DNA of 64,000 nt from Pseudomonas putida (lineage in GTDB: Bacteria > Pseudomonadota > Gammaproteobacteria > Pseudomonadales > Pseudomonadaceae). The notes beneath the pieces are model-generated. The model was given only the letters and a program-made list of their open reading frames with translations. It did not search any database and had not been told where the DNA came from. The stretch is taken from assembly GCF_016406145.1 (NCBI RefSeq), contig NZ_CP066306.1, forward strand, positions 5,022,001-5,086,000, given 5' to 3'. Below are positions 10,301 through 23,433 of the stretch, piece by piece. Positions within the stretch are counted from its first letter, which is position 1; every line of letters begins with the position of its first letter. Position numbers and translations under genes: made by a program.

Positions 10301-10469
10301 CGAAAAGATTCACGCCAAGGGCAGAGGACGCTGCCAGACAGCGTCCGAATGTGCGATACTCCCGCGCCTTCGCAGGGGAGCCAAAAATTCCCGAGTTTAC
10401 AGGTCGTGCAGCAGAAAGGAATATTTCCCTCCTGTTGGTACACCGCTCGGCGGAACCCTGCAGGTGGCC

Positions 10470-10499
10470 TTGACATCCGGTCAACTGATCGGCATGATT
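10470..10499 (+). promoter_or_regulatory. Probable sigma-70 promoter of rpsT
   Basis: A perfect TTGACA at 10470-10475 is followed by a 17-bp spacer and CATGAT at 10493-10498, a partial -10. It lies about 50 bp upstream of the rpsT start and points towards it. The rest of the 250-bp murJ-rpsT gap shows nothing else I can name. Confidence 0.6.
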
Positions 10500-10550
10500 C
10501 GCGGCCTATTTTGTTTGCTATTTACCTAAAGTCTTTCGAGGAGCTCGACG

Positions 10551-10829
10551 GTGGCCAACACACCTTCCGCCAAGAAACGTGCAAAACAGGCTGAGAAGCG
10601 TCGCAGCCACAACGCCAGCCTGCGTTCCATGGTCCGCACCTACATCAAGAATGTAGTCAAAGCCATCGACGCAAAAGACGCCGAAAAAGCGCAAGCCGCT
10701 TACGTTCTGGCTGTACCTGTAATCGACCGTATGGCCGACAAGGGTATCATCCACAAGAACAAAGCTGCTCGCCACAAAGGCCGTCTGAATGGCCACATCA
10801 AGGCGCTGAAAGAAGCTGCAGCTGCCTAA
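10551..10829 (+). CDS. rpsT: 30S ribosomal protein S20
   Basis: A 92-residue, Lys/Arg/Ala-rich protein that binds 16S rRNA in the small subunit. The N-terminus [20 protein letters not shown] is diagnostic. The start is a GTG at 10551 with GAGGAG about 9 bp upstream; non-ATG starts are common for S20 and are linked to its autoregulation in E. coli. A strong terminator follows directly. Confidence 0.98.
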   Translation: MANTPSAKKRAKQAEKRRSHNASLRSMVRTYIKNVVKAIDAKDAEKAQAAYVLAVPVIDRMADKGIIHKNKAARHKGRLNGHIKALKEAAAA

Positions 10830-10842
10830 GCGACGCTTGTCG

Positions 10843-10869
10843 AAAAACCGACCCTAGGGTCGGTTTTTT
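10843..10869 (+). terminator. Rho-independent terminator of rpsT
   Basis: An almost perfect hairpin, ACCGACCC pairing with GGGTCGGT, is flanked by five A on the left and six T on the right. It lies 14 bp after the rpsT stop. The A-run could make it work on both strands. Confidence 0.93.
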
Positions 10870-10911
10870 ATTGCCTGCGATTTGATGATGCTCGTGTTGC
10901 CAGTTACGACC

Positions 10912-10938
10912 TCATCGCCGGCACGCCGGCTCCCACAG
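10912..10938. repeat. Single REP-type element
   Basis: The segment around TCGCCGGCACGCCGGCTCCC matches the pseudomonad REP type also found as a long palindrome at 54229-54346. It lies between the convergent ends of rpsT and pqiB. Confidence 0.65.
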
Positions 10939-10946
10939 AAGCGAAA

Positions 10947-10965
10947 GGGCCGCATAGCGGCCCCC
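10947..10965 (-). terminator. Probable terminator of the pqiA-pqiB operon
   Basis: Read on the minus strand, GGGGCCGC-TAT-GCGGCCC is followed by TTTCGCTTC. It begins about 5 bp after the pqiB stop codon. Confidence 0.7.
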
Positions 10966-10969
10966 TCAA

Positions 10970-13279
10970 CTACTTGGCGATCTGGATCTTCGGTGCCCAC
11001 TGCAGCCAGGCGTCCTCAGGTTTATCGAACAAGGCAAAGGTCTGCTGCGGCCGCGCCGGGTTACCCATCTGCTCGCCATCAGGCGTGGCGAATGCAATAC
11101 CACCGTCAATGAGGGTCTCCAGTGACTCGGTGCGCACGGTGGCGCCCTTGAACAAGCCCCAGTCGAAACCGAAGCCGCTGCTGTTCCAGAACCGGCTGCC
11201 ACCGCGCACCAGCGCGGCATAGCGTGGCTCGATCAGGATGTGAATCAGCACGCGGTCTGCCGTCTGCCCCAACTCGAAGCCCGTTACCTTACCTACCGCG
11301 ACCTCACGGTAGGTCACCGGCACGCCCGGCTTGATCGAGCCCCTGCGCGGGGCGCTGAGGGTCAATGGCAGGCCGACTTCCACCCCGGTTACCTCAGGCG
11401 CGTCAGCCAAGGCTATGAAGTCACGCTGCGGGCCTTTGTCCTTAACCGCCGGCTGCACCTCCAGGTACTGCCCGCCAATCAGGGTATCGAGGTTTTCGGT
11501 ACGCACCAGGCCAAGGGCCGGTTTGACCACCCAGAACTGCGTCCCTGCACGGGCGATTCGGTCTGCCGCTTCGGTGATACGTGCGCGCAGCAACACAGCC
11601 TGCAGGTCTTTGGTCAGGTCGACACTCTCGATACTGCCAACATCCAGGCCACGGAAACGGATGGGCGTTCCCGGCTTGAGGCCATCAGCACGGTCTACAC
11701 GGATGGTAATCAGGGTGCCGGCACGGTTTACCGCCTCCTGGCTGTCATGCAGTCGGAACCTTGGAATATGGCGCTTGAGGGCTACGTTCGGCGTTGGCGT
11801 GTCGAAGGCGATACCACCGGCCATCAGGGTCTGCAGCGACTCACTCTTTATCTTGATGCCCGACAGACCACCGGTGAGGGTAATGCCGCTAACGTTCCAG
11901 AAGCGGGAAGAGCCATTGACCAGGTTTTCGTATTCCTTTTCGATGTGCACACCGATCAGGATACGATTGCTGTTGCGGGCGAACTGGTAGCTCTGCACGC
12001 TACCAACCTTGACCTGGCGATACATCACCGGGCTACCAACCTCCAACGAGCCCAGCGTATCGGCGAATAGCACCATGTGCAGGCCAGGCGCCTTGAGGTC
12101 CAGCGGCGGTGCCTTGGCCCTTGCTTCGAACTCGCGCTGCGGCGTAGCCCCCTTCTCACCCGGGCGGATGGCAATGTAGTTACCCTTAACCAAGGCTTCC
12201 AGGCCTGTGATACCCGCCAGGGAAATGGAAGGCTTGACCACCCAGAACTGCGTGCCATCGACCAGATAGTCTTCGGTCAGGGGGTCCAGGGTCAGCTCAG
12301 CCATCGCGCTGCCGAGGTTGTTTTCCATCTTCAGGGCTTTGAGCGAACCGACTTGAATGCCTTTGTACATGACCGGGGTGCGCCCTGCCTGCAGGCCCTC
12401 ATAGTCGCTCAGCTTGACCTTCACACGGATACCTGCCTGGGCGGCATCGAAGTCTTCGTACAAGCGAAATGGCAGGCTCGGGTCGGTGGGCGGGCTGTCC
12501 TTGCGGTATTCAGGTGTCGCAAAGGCTATGCCACCGGCAACGATGCTGGAGAGAGATTCGCTGCGCACTTTTACCCCGGACAGCCCGGCATCGATGCTGA
12601 TGCCGCTGGCATTCCAGAAGCGCGTGTGTTTGCGCACCAGGCTGGCATAAGCCGGCTCGATGAACACTTTGACCTCAACCGTGCTCTGGTCCTCGGAAAG
12701 GCGATAGCTCTTTACCCGGCCAACCTGGATCTGCTTGTAGAACACAGGGCTATCGCGGTTGAGCGAGCCCAAGCGATCGGCTTTGAGCGTAAGGTGCAAG
12801 CCCGGTTCGCTGTCCGAAAGCGGCGGCGCCACCTTCAATGCCTTGAAGCGCTTGGTTCGCTCACCTTCGCCAGGGCTGACGGCAATGTAGTTACCTGACA
12901 CCAATGTCTCGAGACCCGAGATACCCGCCAGCGTGACACTTGGCTTGACCAGCCAGAATCGTGTGCCCTTGGTCAGGTGAGGCTCTGCGTCTTTGTTCAT
13001 CTCGATGGTAGCAATGACACCTTGGTTTTCGCCCTCGGCATCGAGCACCAGGCTTTTTACCTTGCCCACGGGCATGCCTTTGTAGATGACTTCGGTTTTG
13101 TTGGCGACGATACCCTCACCGCTCTCGAAGCGAACCTCGATTTCCACCCCCGCATCACGATAGGCCTGCCAGGCCAGCCACCCTCCAATCATCAAAGCGA
13201 TCAGCGGCAGAATCCAGATGGCCGACCAGTTGGAGGCGGGCCGGGTTTTAGCCGTTGGCATGTCACTCATGGTCGTCAT
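10970..13279 (-). CDS. pqiB: MCE-domain intermembrane lipid transport protein, PqiB-like with six MCE domains
   Basis: A 769-residue protein with one N-terminal membrane anchor (about residues 19-38) followed by six MCE domains, at about 44-135, 160-255, 282-375, 399-495, 520-612 and 635-735. Each opens with a strand and an xGxxVxYxGxxVGxV-type turn. MCE proteins form hexameric rings or tubes that span the periplasm and carry phospholipids. E. coli PqiB has three domains and LetB seven, so this is an intermediate length. It overlaps the upstream pqiA gene by 17 bp; an ATG at 13270 is an alternative start. No pqiC lipoprotein gene follows. Confidence 0.9.
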   Translation of the reverse strand: MTTMSDMPTAKTRPASNWSAIWILPLIALMIGGWLAWQAYRDAGVEIEVRFESGEGIVANKTEVIYKGMPVGKVKSLVLDAEGENQGVIATIEMNKDAEPHLTKGTRFWLVKPSVTLAGISGLETLVSGNYIAVSPGEGERTKRFKALKVAPPLSDSEPGLHLTLKADRLGSLNRDSPVFYKQIQVGRVKSYRLSEDQSTVEVKVFIEPAYASLVRKHTRFWNASGISIDAGLSGVKVRSESLSSIVAGGIAFATPEYRKDSPPTDPSLPFRLYEDFDAAQAGIRVKVKLSDYEGLQAGRTPVMYKGIQVGSLKALKMENNLGSAMAELTLDPLTEDYLVDGTQFWVVKPSISLAGITGLEALVKGNYIAIRPGEKGATPQREFEARAKAPPLDLKAPGLHMVLFADTLGSLEVGSPVMYRQVKVGSVQSYQFARNSNRILIGVHIEKEYENLVNGSSRFWNVSGITLTGGLSGIKIKSESLQTLMAGGIAFDTPTPNVALKRHIPRFRLHDSQEAVNRAGTLITIRVDRADGLKPGTPIRFRGLDVGSIESVDLTKDLQAVLLRARITEAADRIARAGTQFWVVKPALGLVRTENLDTLIGGQYLEVQPAVKDKGPQRDFIALADAPEVTGVEVGLPLTLSAPRRGSIKPGVPVTYREVAVGKVTGFELGQTADRVLIHILIEPRYAALVRGGSRFWNSSGFGFDWGLFKGATVRTESLETLIDGGIAFATPDGEQMGNPARPQQTFALFDKPEDAWLQWAPKIQIAK

Positions 13280-13886
13280 CCGACTCCGTGTTATCCCAAA
13301 TCAGTCGGGGATCGAAAGTTAAAGCAGCGAGCATCGTGAGAATCACCACAGTAGCGAAGGCGACAGCGCCCAGGTTGGCTTCGACACTGGCGATACGGCC
13401 GAAATTCACCACCGCCACCAAGATGGCGATGACGAAGATGTCCAGCATGGACCAGCGTCCTATGAACTCGATGAACCGATACATCAAAATGCGTTGCCGC
13501 GCTGACAAGGGTTGGCGGCGCTGCACCGAATACAACAACAAACCGATGCCCACCAGCTTGAAGGTGGGCACCAGAATACTGGCAATGAACACCACTGCAG
13601 CAATGGGCACCATGCCATGCTTGAGCAGGGTAATGACGCCGGACATGATCGTGTCCGGACTGCCCTGCCCCAATGTACTGACCGTCATGATCGGCAGCAC
13701 GTTGGCAGGTATGTAGAGGATCGAGGCAGCGATGAGCAGCGCCCAGGTGCGGACGATACTGTTGGGCCGACGCGCATGCACCACCGCGCCACAGCGCGTG
13801 CAGGTCTGCGACTTGCTCTCGGAATCCTGTCGATTCAGTTCATGACACTCATTGCAGACCACAATGCCCGCATCAATCGCCCGCAT
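13263..13886 (-). CDS. pqiA: PqiA/LetA-family membrane protein (second half-size copy)
   Basis: A 207-residue protein. The ATG at 13884-13886 is chosen because GGGGAGGA lies about 6 bp upstream; a longer start at 13910 has no such site. It has an N-terminal zinc ribbon (VCNECHEL and CTRCGAVV) and four hydrophobic segments, the PqiA domain. E. coli PqiA and LetA contain two such domains in one chain of about 420 residues; here each half is a separate gene. It overlaps the neighbouring pqiA by 14 bp and pqiB by 17 bp. Role inferred: inner-membrane partner feeding lipids to PqiB. Confidence 0.9.
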   Translation of the reverse strand: MRAIDAGIVVCNECHELNRQDSESKSQTCTRCGAVVHARRPNSIVRTWALLIAASILYIPANVLPIMTVSTLGQGSPDTIMSGVITLLKHGMVPIAAVVFIASILVPTFKLVGIGLLLYSVQRRQPLSARQRILMYRFIEFIGRWSMLDIFVIAILVAVVNFGRIASVEANLGAVAFATVVILTMLAALTFDPRLIWDNTESDDDHE

Positions 13887-14532
13887 GCAGATCCTCCCCA
13901 GACAGCGCACTCCAGATCTGGTGTGGAGACATCACCACTTCAAGCCAAACCTGAATCAGCAACAGGCTTATGAAGCAAAACAACCCTAGCCCTACAGTCA
14001 GCTCGGCAAGGTCGACCAGTTTCACGATTGCGACCAGTACGCCCATGAAGTAGACCTCAAGCATGCCCCAGTCACGCAAATGGTGATAAATGCGATAGAA
14101 CAGCAGCCCATAGCTACGCCCAACGTTCAGGCGGATGCTCAATAGCACCATGAGCTGGCACATCAGCTTGAGAAACGGAACCGCCATGCTGCACAGGAAC
14201 ACCACGACAGCGACACCGCGCATTTCAGAGTTGTACAAGCCCAGCACGCCACTCCACACCGTATCGTCTGAAGTCTGGCCAAGCAGGTGCAGCTGCATGA
14301 TCGGCAGAAAGTTGGCAGGCACGAAGAGCAGCAGTGCGGTCAGCACCAGTGCCAGGCTGCGATTGACCACATTGTGCCGGTGAGCGTATAGCTCATAACC
14401 ACAGCGGGGGCACTGGGCCTTTTCATCGTGTTGCAATTGAGGCTTGCGCATCAGCAGGTCGCATTCATGGCACGCGACCAGCTCGTCCAGCGGCAACTGC
14501 TCTAGCGCTTGGATTTCGACTGGGTTGGGCAT
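13873..14532 (-). CDS. pqiA: PqiA/LetA-family membrane protein (first half-size copy)
   Basis: A 219-residue protein, first gene of the operon. It has a zinc ribbon (ACHECDLLMRKPQL and CPRCGYELYAH) followed by four membrane segments, including VLTALLLFVPANFLPIMQLH, the PqiA-family core. It is homologous in layout to the next gene, and the pair together matches the two-domain PqiA/LetA protein of E. coli. The ribosome-binding site is weak. The 135 bp to the 5S gene contain the rrn terminator. Confidence 0.9.
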   Translation of the reverse strand: MPNPVEIQALEQLPLDELVACHECDLLMRKPQLQHDEKAQCPRCGYELYAHRHNVVNRSLALVLTALLLFVPANFLPIMQLHLLGQTSDDTVWSGVLGLYNSEMRGVAVVVFLCSMAVPFLKLMCQLMVLLSIRLNVGRSYGLLFYRIYHHLRDWGMLEVYFMGVLVAIVKLVDLAELTVGLGLFCFISLLLIQVWLEVVMSPHQIWSALSGEDLHAGD

Positions 14533-14620
14533 CTCGAGGTTCTGAATAGGTACGTCGGCTCTATTCTAGTGATACAGCTCGAAATGTGGGAGCCGACTTT
14601 CGGGAAACGGAGCTGGAAAG

Positions 14621-14658
14621 ACAAAACCCCTACCTGCTCGCGCAGATAGGGGTTTTGC
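14621..14658 (-). terminator. Terminator of the rRNA operon
   Basis: On the minus strand a long stem, CAAAACCCCTA pairing with TAGGGGTTTTG around a GC-rich inner part, starts about 10 bp after the 5S gene and is followed by a T-rich stretch. Confidence 0.9.
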
Positions 14659-14667
14659 GAAATGAAT

Positions 14668-14783
14668 CTTGACGATGACCTACTCTCACATGGGGAAACC
14701 CCACACTACCATCGGCGATGCATCGTTTCACTACTGAGTTCGGGATGGGATCAGGTGGTTCCAATGCTCTATGGTCGTCAAGA
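14668..14783 (-). rRNA. rrf: 5S ribosomal RNA
   Basis: The minus strand reads as a pseudomonad 5S gene of about 116 nt, containing CCACCTGATCCCATCCCGAA, with complementary ends (TTGACGACC and the 3' GGTCATCGTCAA). It lies about 130 bp after the 23S gene. The ends are placed by comparison with remembered sequences and may be off by a few bases. Confidence 0.96.
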
Positions 14784-14913
14784 AATTCTGTAGCCAGAAT
14801 GTCCAGATGGACAGCCCAGCGAATTCGGATATGCGATATTTGTGATGCTGCGAACTTTCGGTTCTTTCGTCTTCACCACCACAATCTGCAGAAGCAAATT
14901 GCTTGGGTGTTAT

Positions 14914-17805
<2,892 letters not shown>

Positions 17806-17955
17806 ATATAACCCCAAGCAATCTGGTTATACTGTGAAGACGACATTCGCCGAAAATTCGCATGTTGCTCTTTCGAGCAGAACTCACAAATTTTACCTTA
17901 GCCTGATCACACACCAGTGAAAGTGCATGTCAGTCTATTTCTATCACATATCCGA

Positions 17956-17970
17956 ATTTTTAAAGAACGA
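17956..17970 (-). promoter_or_regulatory. boxA-like antitermination site before 23S
   Basis: The minus strand reads TCGTTCTTTAAAAATT in the tRNA-Ala to 23S spacer, close to the boxA consensus TGCTCTTTAACA bound by NusB/NusE. Spacer boxA sites upstream of 23S are usual in gamma-proteobacteria. Confidence 0.65.
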
Positions 17971-18041
17971 TCTGACAAAAGTCAGAAATCAACATTCAAG
18001 CCGAATGTTCATTTCTAAGTTCTGACAAGTTACTGCAAAAG

Positions 18042-18117
18042 TGGTGGAGCCAAGCGGGATCGAACCGCTGACCTCCTGCGTGCAAGGCAGGCGCTCTCCC
18101 AGCTGAGCTATGGCCCC
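18042..18117 (-). tRNA. tRNA-Ala (anticodon TGC)
   Basis: 76 nt on the minus strand, from GGGGCCATAGCTCAGCTGGG to the encoded CCA end. The anticodon TGC is in the GCCTTGCACGC loop region. It is the usual spacer tRNA between 16S and 23S. Confidence 0.98.
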
Positions 18118-18141
18118 GTATTCTACGGCTGAACCATGTAA

Positions 18142-18218
<77 letters not shown>

Positions 18219-18304
18219 ATAACAGGGTCGCGTTACAGCATCGTCTTTATACAAAGAATCAAGCAATTCGTGTGGGAGCTCATCAGCAGGCTGATGTCGT
18301 CGAT

Positions 18305-19841
<1,537 letters not shown>

Positions 19842-20293
19842 AATACTGCTTGGGTTTTTAAGAAACCCTAAACTTGGCTCAGCAATCTCAAATGACTATG
19901 TGATTTCTCGCATGGTCACTTGTGATGCTGATAATCTTTTTGACTATCAGTCCGTACTCACAAGCACCCACACGAATTGCTTGATTCGATTTGTTAAAGA
20001 GCGTTTGGTTAAGAGCTTTTCATCTCAACCGAGGCGCGCATTCTACGCTTTCCTCAGAGCCTGTCAAGCGTTTATTTTGAAGTTTTTTGCGAGAAACTCG
20101 TTTAGCTTCAAACACTTGGCTCGCTGCGATCTCTCGTAGCGGGAGGCGAATCATACAGCGTTTAGAAGCGCTGTCAACCACCATTTTAACCGCTATCGAT
20201 CAGTCGACCGAAGCACCTCCAGTACTACCTGGATTAAGCAACTCGTTGAATTTCAAGGAGTTTCTCGTTCCGACTGCGCTGGAAGTGGGGCGC
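19842..20293 (-). promoter_or_regulatory. rRNA leader with boxA
   Basis: A gene-free stretch of about 450 bp between promoter P1 and the 16S start. On the minus strand 19991-20003 reads CGCTCTTTAACAA, a near-perfect boxA. Open frames here have no ribosome-binding sites and are not genes. Confidence 0.8.
20150..20177 (-). promoter_or_regulatory. rrn promoter P2
   Basis: On the minus strand TTGACA (20172-20177) is followed by a 16-bp spacer and TATGAT (20150-20155). It lies within the leader, about 310 bp upstream of 16S. Confidence 0.75.
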
Positions 20294-20345
20294 ATTATAA
20301 GGGGATTCGAACGCCCGTCAAGGTTTAATTTCAATAAACCTTGAT
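20294..20345 (-). promoter_or_regulatory. rrn promoter P1 with AT-rich upstream element
   Basis: On the minus strand TTGACG (20316-20321), a 16-bp spacer, then a perfect TATAAT (20294-20299). The AT-rich 20322-20345 immediately upstream of -35 looks like an UP element. The downstream GCGCCCC is a GC-rich discriminator, typical of stringently controlled rRNA promoters. Confidence 0.88.
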
Positions 20346-20360
20346 ATTGCCTAAGACAAA

Positions 20361-20386
20361 GCGGGGAGGCCTGCCGGCCTCCCCGC
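20361..20386 (-). terminator. Terminator of mmsA
   Basis: A perfect 11-bp stem, GCGGGGAGGCC pairing with GGCCTCCCCGC around a 4-nt loop, followed on the minus strand by TTTGTCTT. It separates the bauA-mmsA transcript from the rrn promoters. Confidence 0.88.
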
Positions 20387-20401
20387 TTCGCTTCTCATAC
20401 C

Positions 20402-21895
20402 TTACAGGCTAGGGAAGGCAAATTGCGACGCCTCATGGCTCGCACGCTGCGGCCAACGCTGGGTAATCGCCTTGCGACGGGTATAGAACCGTACCCCATC
20501 CGGGCCATAAGCATGCAGGTCGCCAAACAGCGAGCGCTTCCAGCCACCAAAGCTGTGGTACGCCACCGGCACCGGTAGCGGCACGTTCACGCCAACCATG
20601 CCCACTTCGATCTCGTCACAGAACAGGCGTGCCGCTTCACCATCACGAGTAAAGATACAGGTCCCGTTGCCATACTCATGATCGTTGATCAGTTGCATGG
20701 CCTGCTCCAGGCTGTTCACACGCACCACGCACAGCACAGGGCCGAAGATCTCTTCTTTATAGATGCGCATCTCTGGCGTCACCTTGTCGAACAGGGTGCC
20801 ACCCACGAAGTAGCCATCCTCATTACCCGCCACACGGAAACCACGGCCATCCACCACCAGCTTGGCGCCAGCAGCAACACCGTCATCGATGTAGCCCACT
20901 ACCTTGTCACGGGCAGCAGCTGTCACCAGCGGTCCCATGTCCAGGCCGCACGAGGTGCCGGCCCCGATCTTCAGCGCCTTGATCTGCGGCTCCAGCTTGG
21001 CAATCAGCGCATCGGCAACCTGGTCGCCCACACACACCGCCACCGAAATAGCCATGCAACGCTCGCCGCACGAACCGTAGGCAGCGCCCATCAGTGCGCT
21101 GACCGCGTTGTCCAGGTCGGCATCGGGCATCAGCACTGCATGGTTCTTGGCTCCGCCCAGTGCCTGGACACGTTTGCCGCGCTTGGTACCTTCGGCATAA
21201 ATGTACTCGGCGATCGGGGTCGAGCCCACAAAGCTCAGCGCTTTTACTTCCGGCGCCTCGATCAGCGCGTCCACAGCTTCCTTGTCACCGTGCACCACGT
21301 TGAGGATGCCCTTGGGCAGGCCGGCCTCCAGAAGCAACTGGGCAATGTACAGGGTCGAGCTCGGGTCACGCTCGGACGGCTTGAGGATAAAGGCGTTACC
21401 GCAAGCGATGGCCAACGGGTACATCCACAAGGGGACCATGGCAGGGAAGTTGAACGGCGTAATACCGGCGACCACACCCAGCGGCTGGAAGTCGGACCAG
21501 GCGTCGATGTTCGGGCCGACGTTACGGCTGTATTCACCCTTGAGCACCTCAGGCGCCGCACAGGCGAACTCGACGTTCTCGATACCGCGCTTCAGTTCGC
21601 CGGCAGCGTCCTCCAGTGTCTTGCCATGCTCTTCGCTGATCATCTGCGAGATGCGTGCCTCGTTCTGCTCCAGCAGCTGCTTGAAACGGAACATCACCTG
21701 GGCACGCTTGGCCGGCGGGGTGTTGCGCCAGGCAGGGAAAGCTGCTTTGGCAGAGTCGATCGCTTCCTGCACGGTCGCGCGGCTAGCCAGCTCGACCTTG
21801 CGCACGGCCTGGCCAGTGGACGGGTTGAAGACATCGGCGGTGCGCTCACCCTTGGAAACCAGCTCGCCGTGGATCAGGTGCTGAACAATGCTCAT
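20402..21895 (-). CDS. mmsA: Methylmalonate/malonate-semialdehyde dehydrogenase (CoA-acylating)
   Basis: A 497-residue aldehyde dehydrogenase of the MmsA/IolA family. The reaction oxidises malonate semialdehyde to acetyl-CoA, or the methyl form to propionyl-CoA, with release of CO2. Visible signs are the NAD-binding fold region (VAGITPFNFPAMVPLWM) and the catalytic Cys segment GSCGERCMA. The start has GGAG 7-8 bp upstream. It lies 73 bp after the transaminase gene on the same strand, so the pair probably converts beta-alanine to acetyl-CoA. Confidence 0.95.
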   Translation of the reverse strand: MSIVQHLIHGELVSKGERTADVFNPSTGQAVRKVELASRATVQEAIDSAKAAFPAWRNTPPAKRAQVMFRFKQLLEQNEARISQMISEEHGKTLEDAAGELKRGIENVEFACAAPEVLKGEYSRNVGPNIDAWSDFQPLGVVAGITPFNFPAMVPLWMYPLAIACGNAFILKPSERDPSSTLYIAQLLLEAGLPKGILNVVHGDKEAVDALIEAPEVKALSFVGSTPIAEYIYAEGTKRGKRVQALGGAKNHAVLMPDADLDNAVSALMGAAYGSCGERCMAISVAVCVGDQVADALIAKLEPQIKALKIGAGTSCGLDMGPLVTAAARDKVVGYIDDGVAAGAKLVVDGRGFRVAGNEDGYFVGGTLFDKVTPEMRIYKEEIFGPVLCVVRVNSLEQAMQLINDHEYGNGTCIFTRDGEAARLFCDEIEVGMVGVNVPLPVPVAYHSFGGWKRSLFGDLHAYGPDGVRFYTRRKAITQRWPQRASHEASQFAFPSL

Positions 21896-21968
21896 TCAAT
21901 ACTCCAGGTAAAGAAGGTAGAGACAGGCGCGCGATACGTGCACGCGCCTGGCGTCACAATCGGAAAGA

Positions 21969-23315
21969 TCAGTCGATCAGGTTCAGGTTTTCGCCGACGG
22001 CGTCGAACAGGCGATCCAGTTGCTGCGGCGTTGTGTTGAACGTTGGGCCGAACTGCAGGGTGTCGCCACCAAAGCGTACATAGAAGCCTGCCTTCCACAA
22101 CTTCATCGCCACTTCGTAAGGGCGGACGATGGCATCACCGTCACGGGCGGCGATCTGGATGGCGCCGGCCAGGCCGTAGTTACGGATATCGACGACGTTC
22201 TTGGTGCCCTTCACGCCGTGCAACAGCTTCTCGAAGTGCGGTGCCAGCTCGGCCGCCGACTGCACCAGATTTTCCCTTTGCAGCAAGTCGAGCGCAGCTA
22301 TACCTGCGGCGCAGGCAACAGGGTGAGCCGAGTAGGTATAGCCGTGCGGGAATTCCACAGCATATTCCGGGGTCGGCTGGTTCATGAAGGTCTGGTAGAT
22401 CTCGCTGCTGGCGATTACCGCGCCCATCGGAATGGCGCCGTTGGTGACCTGCTTGGCGATGCACATAAGGTCAGGGGTCACGCCAAAGGCCTCGGCCCCC
22501 GTCATCGCACCCATGCGGCCGAAGCCGGTGATCACTTCGTCGAAGATCAGCAGAATATTGTGCTGGGTGCAGATTTCACGCAGGCGCTTCAGATAGCCCT
22601 TCGGCGGCGGCAGTACACCAGCCGAACCCGCAAGCGGCTCGACAATAACAGCAGCGATGTTCGAAGCATCGTGCAGTTCGATCAGCTTGAGCATTTCATC
22701 AGCCAGGGCGATGCCGCCCTCTTCCGGCAGGCCTTTGGAGAAGGCATTGACCGGCAGCACAGTGTGCGGCAAATGGTCGACGTCCAGCAGCTGGCCAAAC
22801 ATCTTACGGTTGCCGTTTACGCCACCCAGGCTGGTACCAGCGATGTTCACACCGTGGTAACCACGGGCACGGCCAATGATTTTGGTCTTGGTGGCCTGGC
22901 CTTTCAGGCGCCAGTAGGCGCGGACCATCTTCAGCGCGGTATCGGCGCACTCGGAACCGGAGTTGGTATAGAAGACGTGATTCAGGTCGCCGGGGGTCAG
23001 CGCGGTGATCTTCTCGGCCAGCTGGAACGAAAGCGGGTGACCGAACTGGAAGGCAGGGGAGTAATCCAGGGTGCCGAGCTGACGTGCAACCGCCTCGGTG
23101 ATTTCCTTGCGGGTATGCCCGGCACCGCACGTCCACAGGCCCGACAAGGCATCGAAGATCCTGCGCCCTTTGTCATCGACCAGGTAATTGCCTTCGGCCG
23201 CCACGATCAGCCGTGGGTCGCGATGGAAATTGCGGTTGGCGGTGTAAGGCATCCAGTGCGCATCCAGCTTGAGCTGGCTTGCGATACCGGCAGGAGCGGT
23301 TTCGGGCATGTTCAT
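21969..23315 (-). CDS. bauA: Omega-amino acid (beta-alanine):pyruvate transaminase
   Basis: A 448-residue class III PLP transaminase. It transfers the amino group of beta-alanine (and related omega-amines) to pyruvate, giving malonate semialdehyde and alanine. The PLP lysine lies in LMCIAKQVTNGAIPMGAV, the cofactor Asp in FDEVITGFGRMG. Length and the start MNMPETAPAGIASQLKLDAH agree with the P. putida enzyme as I remember it. The ATG at 23313-23315 has GAGGAA upstream; the in-frame extension to 23480 overlaps the divergent lysR gene and is not used. Confidence 0.95.
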   Translation of the reverse strand: MNMPETAPAGIASQLKLDAHWMPYTANRNFHRDPRLIVAAEGNYLVDDKGRRIFDALSGLWTCGAGHTRKEITEAVARQLGTLDYSPAFQFGHPLSFQLAEKITALTPGDLNHVFYTNSGSECADTALKMVRAYWRLKGQATKTKIIGRARGYHGVNIAGTSLGGVNGNRKMFGQLLDVDHLPHTVLPVNAFSKGLPEEGGIALADEMLKLIELHDASNIAAVIVEPLAGSAGVLPPPKGYLKRLREICTQHNILLIFDEVITGFGRMGAMTGAEAFGVTPDLMCIAKQVTNGAIPMGAVIASSEIYQTFMNQPTPEYAVEFPHGYTYSAHPVACAAGIAALDLLQRENLVQSAAELAPHFEKLLHGVKGTKNVVDIRNYGLAGAIQIAARDGDAIVRPYEVAMKLWKAGFYVRFGGDTLQFGPTFNTTPQQLDRLFDAVGENLNLID

Positions 23316-23382
23316 CGGCGGTTCCTCGAAAAACGAATAGGCAACGATGGATGTTGTTGCAGCTAAATTCGCACGTGGATAA

Positions 23383-23397
23383 AGTCTGAAAAAGACT
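23383..23397. promoter_or_regulatory. Candidate LysR operator between bauA and lysR
   Basis: The dyad AGTCT-GAAAA-AGACT sits in the 118-bp divergent intergenic region. Its size fits a LysR-type T-N11-A site. A further AGACT half-site occurs about 30 bp towards lysR. Function is inferred from position. Confidence 0.5.
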
Positions 23398-23433
23398 ACA
23401 TTTCTAATCTTCAGGTAGCGCAAGACTAAACTT

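Noticed and set aside
20678..23366. Two plus-strand frames of about 450 codons
   Set aside because: They are antisense to mmsA and bauA, both with full catalytic motifs.
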